Shown: piece by piece, positions 34,401 through 46,440 of the stretch | Layout of the letters: every line of letters starts with the position of its first letter | How positions within the stretch are numbered: position 1 is the stretch's first letter | Origin: Litsea cubeba | Taxonomy: Eukaryota; Streptophyta; Magnoliopsida; Laurales; Lauraceae | Direction of reading: 5' to 3' | Assembly (NCBI GenBank): GCA_012931725.1 | Contig: CM022947.1 | Coordinates: 21,659,880 to 21,723,879 of the forward strand | DNA: 64,000 nt | Made by a program: the position numbers and the translations under genes | Notes under the pieces: model-generated | Told to the model about the DNA's origin: nothing | What the model saw: only the letters and a program-made list of their open reading frames with translations | Database searches by the model: none

Positions 34401-35361
34401 ATGACCACACCTAGTACCTCTCAGGGTCCCCGTGGGGACAAGTCAATCTCAAGAAACATGAAGTGGACAAATAGGCAAGATGAAAAGTTTATATATTTTT
34501 CATGTGTGAGCAGGGTAAACAAGGAAAATCCATTCCCGGTGGATTCACTGCTGAGGGATGGAATGAAATAACAAAACAAATGAAAGAGCAGTTCGGCAAT
34601 GACTTTGACAAGAGCAAGCTAAAGAATCGATTTAAAAGCTACAAAAAATGGTACAGTGGGATGAAAACATTGCTTAACTTAAGTGCTTTTGGGTGGGATG
34701 AAGACAAGAAGATGGTCACTGCTGAAACTGCTGTATGGGATGACTACCTAGAGGTGAGATTTATTTAAATAATTAGTTTTTTTATAAAGCTTAGGTGTTA
34801 ATTCTTAATTTTGTCTGCATTCGATGTAGGCACACCCTGATGCTAGGCTGTATAGATTGAAACGCATGCCAGACTACTTCCATTTGGCCGAAATATTTGG
34901 TGACTCAGTGGCTGATGGTAGAGTGGGATTTGCTGCAAACGATCCTATCCAAAACTCCCCTCCACTAGACACTCTTGTGGGGGGTGAAGATGAAGTTGAT
35001 ATCAATGCTACACGAGATGAAGTTGGAGAAGATCACATCTCCACTAGAAAAAAGGCGTAATTCAGACATAGGAATATCATCTCGGCATACAACAAAAAGA
35101 CAAAGCATGGGGGAGGTAATGGTAGAGAATGTAGGCCGCATGGCCGATGCGTTGGATAGATTGGCCAACACTCAAGATACAAATGCAACAACTAGAATGA
35201 AGATGTGTTGGGATGCAATGAATCATCTAGATCTTGAAGAGAGCTTTAAATATAGGTCTCTTGAGATTCTTGAGGTTGAGATGAAGGCTGCTATCTTCTT
35301 AGCATTGCCTATTGAAAGCCGTAAACGGTGGATATTAGCACAAATTGAACGTGACGTTTGA
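34401..35361 (+). pseudogene. Harbinger ORF1: Myb/SANT-like DNA-binding protein, broken
   Basis: From ATG 34401 the frame reads KWTNRQDEKFIYF, then, after a one-base shift in the T-run at about 34495-34502, continues as FTAEGWNEITKQM, KLKNRFKSYKKWYSGM and GWDEDKKMVTAETAVWDDYLE. This is the Myb/SANT-like (PF12776-type) domain, with its conserved Trp positions. A GT-AG intron (34754-34829) follows, then HPDARLYRLKRMPDYFHLAEIFGD. A second shift near 35045 leads to the C-terminal part ending IERDV at 35361. In PIF/Harbinger elements this protein helps transposase reach the nucleus and bind the ends. Two frameshifts indicate a pseudogene, unless unannotated introns bypass them. Confidence 0.75.
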
Positions 35362-38300
35362 CTTCTGAGGCATACATAGATTTCTTACTAGGATTAACTC
35401 TTTTCGTTTATGTTACTTATGCTAGTCATTTACATGGACATATGTTAATAATGTAGATTGGGTTGGATTGGATTCATTATCAATTATTTTTATTGAATTT
35501 ATACTTTGGTTGATTTAATGCTCTTTTTAAATGAATTATTGTTTGGCTATTGTTATGTCATAACCTCAGATTCAAGAAACTTATACTTAGTTACAATGTC
35601 TGGGTTTAATACCGACTTGTATTTATGTTTATGGTTTAATATTGGCTTGTAATTTGAATATAACATGTACTTATATACAGGTTGAAGAAATTCTAGAATG
35701 TCTTCTCGTTTAGGGGAGACTGTAATTTTTCAAAAAGATTGATTCAGTTAGTGTAAAAATTGATTTACAATTTATCCTTTTGAAATTCAGTTATTGGATT
35801 GCTAATTTAGTTAATTTTGAGACCTATCAATTCAATCAACTAATAAAGGAAGGGCGTGGGTCCCATTACTTCAATCTGGAAGATAAAAAGTTGGCCCACT
35901 TCTTCAAACAATTTAGTTAGTTTGAATTGAGTCACAAAAAGTGGCCTTTTGAATCTCATCATCCATGGCATGTGGCTTGATTAGTGGAAAAAAAAAGTGT
36001 CCCGCCAGTTCAATCATATTCGCACTTGTGATAATGGGTCTTACTTTGATAAATATCGTGAAGTGGGCCTCACTTGTTAGCTAACACGTCTTGGTCATGA
36101 CTCCCTATCAAAGGCCTCATGCTAGGTGAGATGTTTATTTTCCATGTATGTTGGTTTTCAATACCAAACATGGATTGAGGAAATCTGCAGTCATTCCACG
36201 GTTATAACCAAACATGGATTAAGAAAATCTCTAATCATTTCACAGTTCTAACCAAACGTGGAACATGAGAAATCCCTAGTAACAAAATCCTTTATGAGGA
36301 TATTCCTTTTCCAAAGGGATTGAGGAATTCCTAAATATGCGAATTCCTCAGTTGTTACCAAACGTGCCCTAAATGTTATATCAATCCGATCTTTCTCCAT
36401 GAATGGTTTGATTTTATAATTAAAATATTGATTAATACAATTTTATACATATTCATTATCACATTTTCATCAACCAGTTAATTCATTAGTGGAACAAAGT
36501 CGGATTGATTTAACACTTGGAGGGAACCCGTATTTGTAGAAGATGTTTATTTTGAACAATCTAAGCCCATGTTTAGCACCTCTATTTCCAGCCTCTACTT
36601 GTCTAAATGTCTAAAACAGGCAGAGGTCATGAAAATAAGAGCGTTTGGCACGTGATTTTATCATCTGTTCAGTTTAGAGAAATAGAGGCTTTACCTCTTA
36701 AAATGAAGTGGCTCAATTCTAAGCATGTGAAAATAAGAGGATCTGGCTCTAAAAGTAAAGAGGTGGAGGTTACTTTTTGAGACAAAAGTACCCTTAGACG
36801 ATGATTTATTGTCAACGAAAATCCTCTCCCACAGTAACCTATTCTCTCTCGTTGAACCTCTCTCTGCGAAAATCCTACCCTAGCTGCAGCCTCCTCCCTC
36901 AAAACGTTCTCAGGCTAAATCATCAAAGCAGTTGGAGCCTCATCTCTCTGTCGAAGTACGAACCCTCGGGTTCCCTCACCGCTGGGTTTCTCTCTCATTG
37001 CCGCCGCTTTTCTCCCTCTTTGTTTGGCCAAGGCATGATCATGTTACCTTCATCTTTTTCCCCATCTCGAAATTTTTTTCATTTTGTTTTCTGTGTGGAG
37101 GTTGTTTTATTTGAAGTGGAGATCCTTGCTTTGAGAATTTGGGGACTCTTTCTGCAGTAACGAAATTGGGGATTCTCATTTTTTTTCTTATTTACCATGT
37201 GGGTTTATGAGTTTGGGCATCAGAATTGGAGACCTTCTCCTGCTACTCCATTGCTGAATTGGGGTGTTTGCAGAGGTGGGTTTAATCCCAATTGTCGAAC
37301 ACCAAAGAATGAGGCCTAAAATTTCTTGTCAAGGTGTATTTCACTGTGGGTTCAAACCCAATATGGAATCTAATAGTTAGAAACATTAGTGAATGAATCA
37401 GTTCGAGTTGATTGAATTAATGGTTGACTTTTTTTATTGGTTGTCGTCAGACTGCATCAGTGATTGAAAAAAAAATGTTGTTAATGATTAATTCCATGCA
37501 ATGCCTTCTTGATTTTTTGTACACACCCATTACAGTCTATTCTGACCTGTATCTCAGTGACCCTAGGCTTCAGCATTTTTTTTACAAACACCCAAAAACC
37601 CATATGAGATTAGGAAGTAAATCAATGAGAACAATAACAAACTATGTTAATGATATTTGAAGAAACATGAGATGTAAAAGCCTATGGTGGATCAATGATA
37701 TAGACTCTGATAGAAAGCTTCACCTATAAATACTACAAAAATACTATATTGGAAAAGAACACAACTCCCACTGGGGATGCAGTTTTCTGAATTCGATGGT
37801 CAGCTTGGAGGCAAACAGGAAGTTGACAGTGTCACAAACCCTAAAACCTACATAGGTGACTTCCCTGCAGATATATTGGATTACTTTGAATCTACCACAA
37901 GCATGTTGGAGTGGTAGAATGTCCAAGCAGAGCATTTAGCTGAGTGTAGGAATGTTTCTCAAGTATTTCTATCTCAGGCAAAATGGTAACATGATATGCT
38001 GCTGCTCATTGGACTTGTTCTTTACTTATTCTGACCATTGACACAGTTTATGAAGGGAGATACTAAACTGTTAATCATCTTTTCTTTAAATGACTGCAAG
38101 AATGTCACCTCCATCTTTCTTTGAATTTGAAGTGGGTTTAGTTCTAAAGTCCTTAAAATGAAAGGGCGCATCGGCAAATAATAGGAACCTTCAATCAAAA
38201 TGATTAACCTCCGTATTCACATCTATGAGCAAAAACCTGTACATGGGAATTGAAAGACTTCTATTTCTATGTCTGTGGTTTTAGGTTCAGTCCTCATTTA

Positions 38301-38363
38301 AGTTCAAACCACCTAGATTTTTTGCTCAATTTTCTCTCTTAATCTAGTCCTTGTATCTTGTAG

Positions 38364-38445
38364 GTGCTTCATTTATAGTGGAATATGGAAAGATGGGACT
38401 GAATATGATGACATGTTTTGTATGAGTGCCTGGGACCTAAGCTGG
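38364..38445 (+). pseudogene. Exon-like fragment of an unidentified gene, part 1
   Basis: It is preceded by CTTGTAG and followed by GTAAGG. Skipping the first base gives 27 open codons: CFIYSGIWKDGTEYDD then MFCMSAWDLSW. The exon ends in phase 0, the phase in which the next fragment starts. I do not recognise the protein. The composition (Trp, Cys, Tyr, Asp) looks like true coding sequence. Confidence 0.45.
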
Positions 38446-38796
38446 GTAAGGCATCTTTAGATATGAAGAAAAAAATTTCAAAGTTAACTTCTGATAGTTC
38501 AGTTTTATGAATGAATGGAGAGGAGCTATTGTTCTATAGGTGCTTGTATGAAAAATCTAATATCTTACAAGTGGGCTTCATAATATAGATTTTCCCTTAT
38601 TGTTAACCAATTTTTTGTTGCTCTTGTTAACAAATGTGTATTGCTATCGGAATTCATGGGAAGAAACAATTTCAGAATACAAATGTGTATTGTTGTATCT
38701 AACTTGTTACTTTGACTTGATGTCAGTCTCTTCTACAATTTTGTATAAGAAGCTCTAGTCAATTATTCCTTTCTGTTGTTTGGTTGGGGATTGCAG

Positions 38797-38868
38797 GTAG
38801 TGAATGGTATTGGTGTGACTGGGGAAAGACGAAATGGCTTTGTAAATATTGATAGGGCGCTTCTAAAG
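38797..38868 (+). pseudogene. Exon-like fragment of an unidentified gene, part 2
   Basis: Exactly 72 bases (24 codons) lie between TTGCAG and GTGAGT and read VVNGIGVTGERRNGFV then NIDRALLK. Splice sites and phase agree with the fragment at 38364-38445. The source gene is not recognised. This may be a piece captured by a transposon, or what remains of a host gene. Confidence 0.45.
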
Positions 38869-39689
38869 GTGAGTCAAGGGAATCAAATGGTGTCATTTAC
38901 TGACATTCTTCCTTTCTATTTTTAGGATAGGAGTGTCCGGAGCAACTTTTGAAGCAAAGAGTTGAAGAGACTATATGTAACTTGAGCACGATTTCTTCAA
39001 CTATGGAGTGATAGTTTTAAATTTGTGTTTTTTTTTTTTAAGGTTGATGTTCATTTTCTACCAACTATATTGTTGGGTTGGGTTTATTTTGTTGAAAGGA
39101 TGTTTGAATATTAATATGAAGTGGAATGAATTTTTCTTGTTTGATTTTTTGATGGTTTTGGAATGGAAATGGATGTTGGGTGTGTAACAGATTTGGTCTT
39201 GGATAATGGAATTAACACTTTCAATTTCTCCATATGACACAGATTGGAAGTTATAATAATGTACTGTTGTATATACAGGAAAAGAAAATAAAAAATCAAA
39301 TGAATAAAAAAAATATTGATTGCGGTAATTTTTAAATTGCTTACAAGTTACTGGCCATATTTTGATGGAAATGTTAGTAGTTTTCAAATGATAAGAGATT
39401 ATGATGTTATGGTATGTGTGCAGAGAGCATATTTTGATGAAAATGTGCATAAGTTCATTTTTTACACAATGACAAAAGATACCCCTTAAAAAAGAGGTAA
39501 ACTACTCTAAAAAGAGGTAAATAGAGGGCATACCAAACAGTCTATTTGAAGTAGACCCATTCATTACCAAACATGTTTTTTTGTTCTAGCCTCTTTTTTT
39601 TATAGCTCTTTTTTCAATGGCTCTATTTTGAATGGTCTGTCAGAAAAAGAGTAGAGATGCCAAACTAGAGATGCCAAACAAGGCCTAAG

Positions 39690-41206
39690 ACGCTCTTTTA
39701 ATGACGCTTACCCAGGATAAAAAACCTGATGCTTGCTCCAGGTTAAAGCCCCAGAAGATCCGGACTCCTCTCACCTCACTCTTAACTAATCAGTGGATTC
39801 TACCAGGATGTTACCCACACATATTGCATATTTAGTCCAAGAAAGTGGTTGTTTCAGTTGCAAACTCCCCCAACCATGTTGTAATTGCCACTTGCACCCT
39901 AAACGATGCTGTAAGTACCACTTGCACGCTAAATAAATACAATAACTATAAACACTCAACCTTTGCTTATTATACACTAGCCAAAACGCGTCGAAGATGT
40001 GCATGAAATCCACACCATCCATCCCATGCCTCCCCTTGGTTAAAAAATCCAAACCAACGAACCATCTTATCCAGGAATCTTCCGTAGTACATCCTGTCCG
40101 GTTAGAAAATTGCAATATGATAATGCTGGAAGGGAAGCCAATGAAATAGAAAAGGTGACCTCAACACAGTGATGTCATGGCATAGCCTATGTAACTCTGT
40201 CAATTCTTCTCAATACACTTAATAATCTTAAACTATTTCAATACTCAAAAACCTCAATTATTTAAAAATCCGGTTGGCCTGCCCAAGAACACATCAGAGA
40301 GAAGATGCCATTGCCAGATACGAACAAATACTAGGCATCCAATTCAAAGTCTCCCCTTCCCCTCCGACCACAGAATCTACCGAGGACAATCTCTTGTAGG
40401 GTGTTCCGTCATCTTATTTCAACACGTCACTTTTCTCACTTAGATATCGGGTAGTGAGTTCTAATATATATCAGGATGAATGACGCATCTGAAAAAAAAA
40501 TGTGCATCGCCAAAAATATACCGACTGGATTTTAGGAAAATGTTGATGAGTAGGCTCCACCCGAGGGAGTATTAAAAAATATTTATGGGACGGGGGGAGG
40601 GATGTGGGTGTGTGTGTGTGTTTTTTTTTTTTTTTTTTTCCAACAGTAATTGAGAGAGTGGCTTGGATTTGTCGAAGATGGCTGCGGTATGTAGAATAAA
40701 GAGAGACAGAAAATGGGTCTTTTTGAAAGAACCTAGGTTTTGTAAAAGCATCTAATATTATTAAAGAGATCAATGATGCAAATTGATTATGAGGATTAGT
40801 ACACACTGGTGTCGCCCATGCTACGAAGACAGTTACAATAAGGAGAAAAAAAAAAGCAGAAAACAAATACTAAACAGATCATCTAATAGACAATTCTAAT
40901 ACAAAATTCGCTTAGGCTTATTTGATTAACTGGGTATTGAATTTCTTGGATTTTTGAGTAATGCCTCTCTGTCATACACTATTATCTTTTTATGGGAAAA
41001 AGATTATTCACCCATCATCATAGTAAATTATATCTCAAGAAAATGATGTCCCAACTAATCTCCACCTTATACTCTTCACGCACGGACGCACCTCTTTTAA
41101 TAAATCCTCCCTACTAAGAACTGTTAGGAATTCAACACCAAGTAGACAAATGAACCCATAGGAGTTGAAGTTGTGTTGCTTCCTTTTCCCCTTATGATCT
41201 TGCAAT
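39690..41206. other. Intergenic region downstream of the WRKY gene
   Basis: No gene is recognised. It contains a GT microsatellite next to a poly-T run (about 40605-40640). The part nearest 41206 is likely the 3' untranslated region of the WRKY gene. Confidence 0.4.
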
Positions 41207-43225
41207 CTAAGTTAGGAAAGTGGAGGCGTCGAATTGATCGAGACTGAACTCAAGGTCCACCAATGAAGAATTCGACCCAGAAGTAACCGCTGAGATTATT
41301 TCATTGATATCGGATGTTACTGATGTCGGCATACTAGTGCTGCCTCCTCCTCCGTAGCTATTCATGTGGCACGGGGACACCGACGAGAAGTAGTTTGATC
41401 CTGAAGTCGCTGGTGACATAAAAGGAGGAGAAAATGTGCTCATGAAAGGGCTATCGAGACTCGAGGAAGAGAAGATGCACTCTCCCACATTTGCACCCTG
41501 AATTGATGCATAAGGAAAGGAGAAGGAAGAAGAATTGACACCCTGGGTGTCCAAATCTTCAGTTCTAACTTTGAGGCCTGTTTTGAAGTTCAAGAGTACT
41601 CCTTGTTGCGGTTGCTGCTGCTGCAGCTGTTCTTTCAGCTCGGGTGAGGCCGGAGATGCCCCCCGAATCACATTTGTTGCTTGCATACATGTATGATGAC
41701 CTTGATACATTACTTGGAATATTGATGGATCTTCTTCGGACCTCTGCACTTGTTTTTTGGCCGCACACCCTTGAACGTTGCGGTGTGTGCACCGATAGTA
41801 AGCTCTGCGAGTTCAAAAGCCTCGAAATTAGAAATGGAGGTCCCAAAAATCTCTATCTAGCTACACATCTCTAAGTTTACAAAAGAATAGGTCCAAAAAT
41901 CTCTATCTAGCTACACATGTATGTGTGCAAAGTTATTTTGTTTGTATACCTCAACTTGGTGAGCAACTAGAGGTATTTTAAGTGCCAAATGGTAGCTTTT
42001 CTGGATGGGACCATGGAATCATGACTAGATTAATGTAACTTCAAGATGGGGTGTCTGCTACATATATAATGAACTCAATGCTTCAGAATTCAGATGCATG
42101 TATGTGTGCTATTTTGTCTTTAGAAACGTATTGTTGTGAGGGGTTGACTTCCAATGTACATGAGGACTCACAAATCGGATGGGTAACGCTTCCATCACAA
42201 AAGGGTATCTACAATTTTGGCTAACTGTGGCATCTGTACACAAACAGGGGAAGCAAAGAAATGGGTCCACTGTATGTAGGATTGTGGGTTTAACTGGGTT
42301 TTTAATTTGGGTGTAAATGCCAACCTGTATCAATTATAAGATATGATTAAGAGTTAACCTGAACCCTTTGGGTCAGGTTGCAGGTTGGCAGGCAAGAGTG
42401 CGAACAGGTTGATAGGTATGGCTCTTATGTAGCCAACCCTAACCCAAACCTAGCTTATTTATTGATCGGGTTAAAAATGTCAATGCTGTAGCCCAACCTC
42501 AAATTGGAAATAGATCAAATCTGAGCCCCTAAGCACTTGGACTTGGACAAGCAGAATGCCCCACAGGCTCATGTCCAGTGATTGGAGCACCATGGGACAT
42601 GCATGTGAATCAGGCTAAAGCGCACCACCACTTTTACATGAACAAGTGAAATCTGTGATGATAACCCAATTCAGAACACTTTTGCGATTCAATTGTGGTA
42701 GAGATCTCTCACCTTGGATATTTAGCTCCAAGAATGTCTTTCTGCCCATACTTTCTCCAGCTATTACCATCATCTGGGGGCCCTTCTAGGCTAGGTCCTG
42801 AGGAGACCCGAACCTGTTCTGACCATTTCGGCTGCATCTTTCTGCAACACAAACATGTCTTCATCAGAATTATGTAAGAATCCATGAATCTGAAGAAGTT
42901 CTACACTTGCATGGTACCTCTTCTTGGAGCCATCTCTGCATTCAGGATCCAGGAAGGCCCGATTGGAGTTCTCGCTACGCGGGCTTTCGCTTACAGAGTG
43001 GGGAGAATCAGTCCCAGAAGCAGGGACTGTGAGCTGGGGCTCTCCCTCGGAATCACTCGATTTGAGCATGGAGAGAGCTTTGTTGAAGGAAGATAAGATC
43101 TTTTGTGTCAGCAATTCACCAGGAGAAGATGGGCTGAGATGGTTTCTGAGCTGTGTTGTCAGCTCGTGAGCTTGCATTAGCTCGTTGATGACCAGCCTTT
43201 TCTCCCAATCTCCGGCGCTCTCCAT
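41207..43225 (-). CDS. Group III WRKY transcription factor, three exons, 344 aa
   Basis: Coding exons are 43225-42918, 42841-42713 and 41804-41207, joined by GT-AG introns. They total 1035 bases and give an open frame of 344 residues. ATG 43225 (MESAGDWEKR) is the first true ATG in the frame. The N-terminus has a helical segment (VINELMQAHELTTQL) common to group III WRKYs. The second exon carries SWRKYGQKDILGAKYPR. The third gives the zinc finger YYRCTHRNVQGC...HHTC in the C-X7-C-X23-H-X-C spacing that defines group III. The protein binds W-box DNA (TTGACC/T) in the nucleus. Closest known types are those around Arabidopsis WRKY30/41/53, which act in senescence and defence. An acidic Ser-rich C-terminus with a short Gln run (QQQQPQQ) may be the activation region. 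The intron between the WRKY motif and the finger is at the conserved family position. Confidence 0.93.
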
Positions 43226-44779
43226 CTTCAAGTCGGTTTGAAAGAATGTATATGGGAAGAGATCGAGGATGTAACAGATTCACTGAAAATGGAATTCGAG
43301 TCCGAACAGATGTAAAGGAGATGAGAATGACACCATTAACAGTTGATCATAGCAAGGAGTTAGAAAATAACAACGAGAGAGAAGGAAATTTCAAATTTTT
43401 TTTTTTTTTTTCAGCCTGGGAGAGCAGGAGAAGCTGTAAAGCCACAGAATCAGGATCCAAACACACGAAAGTAAACAATATAGACGCGGATTTTTATTTT
43501 CTAATGCAGGAAATCTAACCAAAATTATTTCGATGGCAACTTGGAAGAGCAGTATAAGCTGCAAAACCGCAGAATCAGGGCCCAAACAGCTACAACTAAG
43601 CACTATGGATGTGGGTTTCTATGGGCTGATGAAGAAAAGCTAAAGTAATGAAATGGGTTATTGAAATCAGTCCTCCTAATCCAACTACTATCCAATTACC
43701 AAAGAAACAAAAATCCAAAGCTAAAACCAAATGAAACAGATGAAAGGTGAATTGGGTTCTCTTGAGTTTTCCCTCTCAGACGTGTGTAATAAAATAGAAA
43801 GGACTTAGGGAGAGATAAGAGAGGGAGTGATGGAGATGAAGAAAGGAAGGAGATCGGATTTTATTCTAGATGGAAGAGTCCTTGCATTGAATGCATAAAA
43901 GGTTTGAATGGTTTGAAAGGAAAGAGAAGTTTGACCAAGAAAAAAAAAAGTGTTGGGGAAGATCTACTGAGGGGTTAGACCGGTCTTTGGTCATGAAAAA
44001 TACGAGAAGGATTGGTGAGGAGAGGAGAAGAGGGTCTAAAAGACTCCGAGTGCTGACTGGTTCTTCTGCCTTTCTAATTTCTCACATTTGCGGCCGTTGT
44101 TTGGGCTACTTTCGGGATTTCGTAGAAAACGCGAAGAAGAAAGTCAGAGATGGAGAAAGAGACGACCAAGAATCTTCAAACCTTATTACGCGTTGGCTAG
44201 TGCTGCTCTCTCCGAGAGTCCGAGTACGTGAGAGTGAGAGAAACGAGTCCTTTCTTTTTATTTTTTTGTGTCTTAGTAAAAACAACCGAGTCATATGCTT
44301 ACGTGTGGCCGTTGCATCACCATCACCACTGGCGTACGCTTATGATGATGAGTCCGGATCTCACTCAGCCTTGCCGTGAATCTGGAGGGCTGAACTCGAT
44401 AATACGATCCATCTATTTAAAATTCAAACCGCTCGCCTTTTTACTCACAGACTGAAGAGGTTGGAGTGTTGTTTCTTTTAACTGGGGTAGAAAAGATGCC
44501 ATAAAATGGAGATTTTCTGCGTAGAGCTTACTTCCACTAGGCTTGTTTGGTTAGGAGAATTGTGAGAACTCTTATTTAACGTGGTTATGAGAATTTGAAA
44601 TGCTATTTCCAAAGTAGAATTTCAAATGCTCAACTCCCCGTAGAATTTGGAATTTGACATTCTAGGAATTCATAAGAAATCCAAATACTCAACTCCCCGT
44701 AGAATTTGGAATTTGACATTCTAGGAATTCATAAGACTAGAAGTGTCTTTTCAAGTGCTTTGGAATTTTGAGTTCTTGC
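43226..44779. other. WRKY leader, promoter and upstream intergenic region
   Basis: No second gene is visible. Open frames at 43891-44379 are low-complexity and have no domain. A 48-base stretch starting CTCAACTCCCCGTAGAATTT is tandemly duplicated at 44629-44676 and 44688-44735. From about 44538 the sequence (GGCTTGTTTGGTTAGGAGAAT) resembles the end of a Harbinger-type MITE that the second Copia element may have entered at 44780. Confidence 0.4.
43931..43936 (+). promoter_or_regulatory. W-box upstream of the WRKY gene
   Basis: TTGACC lies about 0.7 kb upstream of the WRKY start codon. WRKY genes often carry W-boxes in their promoters and are regulated by themselves or by relatives. A single hexamer can occur by chance. 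Confidence 0.35.
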
Positions 44780-45876
44780 TGTTATTCCGAGTACACAAAT
44801 AAATAATTCAGTATTTAGGAAACAGATCCTCACAACAGTGAAGCAACCAACAGAGAAACCAAATTACAGAAAGTAATCAAGAAATGGAAATCACTTTCTG
44901 TATGAAGGCAGAAAACAGTACTTCGTTGTTGAAGTTACGAAACTCAGAATTCGCAGAAGACTGTTTGATCAAGGCTAGTGTTAGACACTATGTCCTTAAA
45001 ACAAAATTCGCCCCCCAACGGTGCTAACGGGCTTCAGTGAAGTCTGTCTCCCAGGATACAATGATAGGATACACACAGTTGCAGCACTGCAAACTGTGTG
45101 TCAGTCGAACCAGAAATGTACAACAGGACTCTCTCTTCTTGACTCAGACTCAGACTCAGTGAGCAAATGCACAGATGCAACTGAATTGAATGAATGAAAA
45201 ACGAATGGGATTGAATGCTTAAATAGACTGCTGCATGAAACCATTCAAAGGGGTTGCATCTGTTCAGAACAAAGTGACTGTTCAGTGAACAGATGCTTCT
45301 CTACTTTGGACACACCCTTTCACAATTGAAAGGGCACACACCTCTTGGACACACCCCATTTAATCCAAAAAGAAATTTTTTATTTTAATAAAAACTTCTC
45401 CAAAAAATTAATAATGGGTAGTGGGCCGAGCCAGGCCTGACCCGCTCTTGAAGCCCAAGCCCAAGCCCACGCCCAGGCCCGGCCCGGCCCGGAGCGCGCG
45501 CGCGTGTGTGTGGTGGTGACCCAACATAGATCTACGTCCTCCCTTCTCCACAAAAGTGGGATGCCCCTTGGGGCTCATCTTATACCACTAAGGTAAACAT
45601 ATTTATACCAAATAAATGTTTTGCTCTCAAGCAATGTGGGAAGCAAGTTATTCACTTCCTTTTCTTTCCATGTTTAACATATTCAAGTAGTAGTATTTAG
45701 GAGGCAATTTCACATTCACTCCTTAATGGATTAGAGCTACCCAATACATGTCCTTAATCTACTCATGGAGTAGATTACATTCCCCTGTAATCCCACCTAA
45801 AATAATAAGTGGGTCCCACTTTTAGTTTGGCCCAAAGATAGCCAAAATAGTGGGTTCTCTAGCCATTTTTCCAACA
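44780..45876 (-). repeat. 3' LTR of Copia element 2
   Basis: On the minus strand it begins TGTTGGAAAAATGGC and ends CTCGGAATAACA. A purine tract (TGTGGGGGAT, minus strand) lies directly inside it at about 45877-45887, as expected for the polypurine tract. A CG-rich run (about 45475-45515) is also present, in shorter form, in the other LTR. Confidence 0.85.
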
Positions 45877-46440
45877 ATCCCCCACATGAATGAAATTGAC
45901 TGAAAGTAATGAAATGATATGCAGACACACAGAGAGAGTACAATTGGAAATTTTCTGTATAGAGAAAGGTAGCTTGTGGCCTTGAACCTTCCATTGTGAA
46001 GTACTATCGAATTTACTGGTCGAACAGTGAACATGATGTCTTGAACTGCTCAACCTTTTGCGTAAACCGAGACAATAGAGTTCACACAGAATCTCCCCGG
46101 ACACAGTTGGTTCTCATGATTGTGTTCATTTTGGCCCTGAACAATTCTTCATGAGTGCTTTAGAGAATTTAGCCTTATTATTCTCATAGAATCGGCCCAG
46201 TTCACACTCACATAGGTGATTCTTATTAAGAGTATCCTGCTATACCCCACTTGATTAGTCAAGATATAAGAATCATTAAAAGCTTTGCTTACCCTAATTT
46301 CCGCTACAGGTATCACTATTATTATTATAGGAATGAGCAGGAGATACTATCTCCACAGTGATATCGTTAAGTCACACACAATTCGGTTGTCCCTTTGAAC
46401 CTAGATCTTGGGATCTCCAGTCAACTAGGTTGGGTTGCCA

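Larger units (their letters stand above)
32368..36370 (+). mobile_element. PIF/Harbinger element, 4.0 kb, TSD TAA
   Basis: The left end starts GGGCACGTTTGGAAACAA and the right end, reverse-complemented, starts GGGCACGTTTGGTAACAA; 17 of 18 bases match. TAA at 32365-32367 and at 36371-36373 is the three-base duplication typical of PIF/Harbinger elements. The interior carries the Myb/SANT-like accessory gene but no transposase frame that I can recognise, so it depends on a transposase from elsewhere. Confidence 0.8.
36565..39685. mobile_element. Possible DNA transposon carrying captured exon fragments
   Basis: The left end GCCCATGTTTAGCACCTCTA and the right end, reverse-complemented, GGCCTTGTTTGGCATCTCTA match at about 15 of 20 bases. 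TAA flanks both ends (36562-36564, 39686-39688). The terminal style and TAA fit PIF/Harbinger, but identity is low and no transposase is present. The interior has a 5'-UTR-like stretch (36800-37030) and exon-like fragments listed separately. Confidence 0.4.

Noticed and set aside
37424..37660. Open frame of 78 codons as a gene
   Set aside because: No domain, AT-rich, and not bounded by splice sites in phase with the exon-like fragments nearby.
43891..44455. Short Arg/Ser-rich frames upstream of the WRKY gene as a divergent gene
   Set aside because: Low-complexity, overlapping frames on both strands and no recognisable motif; more likely promoter sequence.
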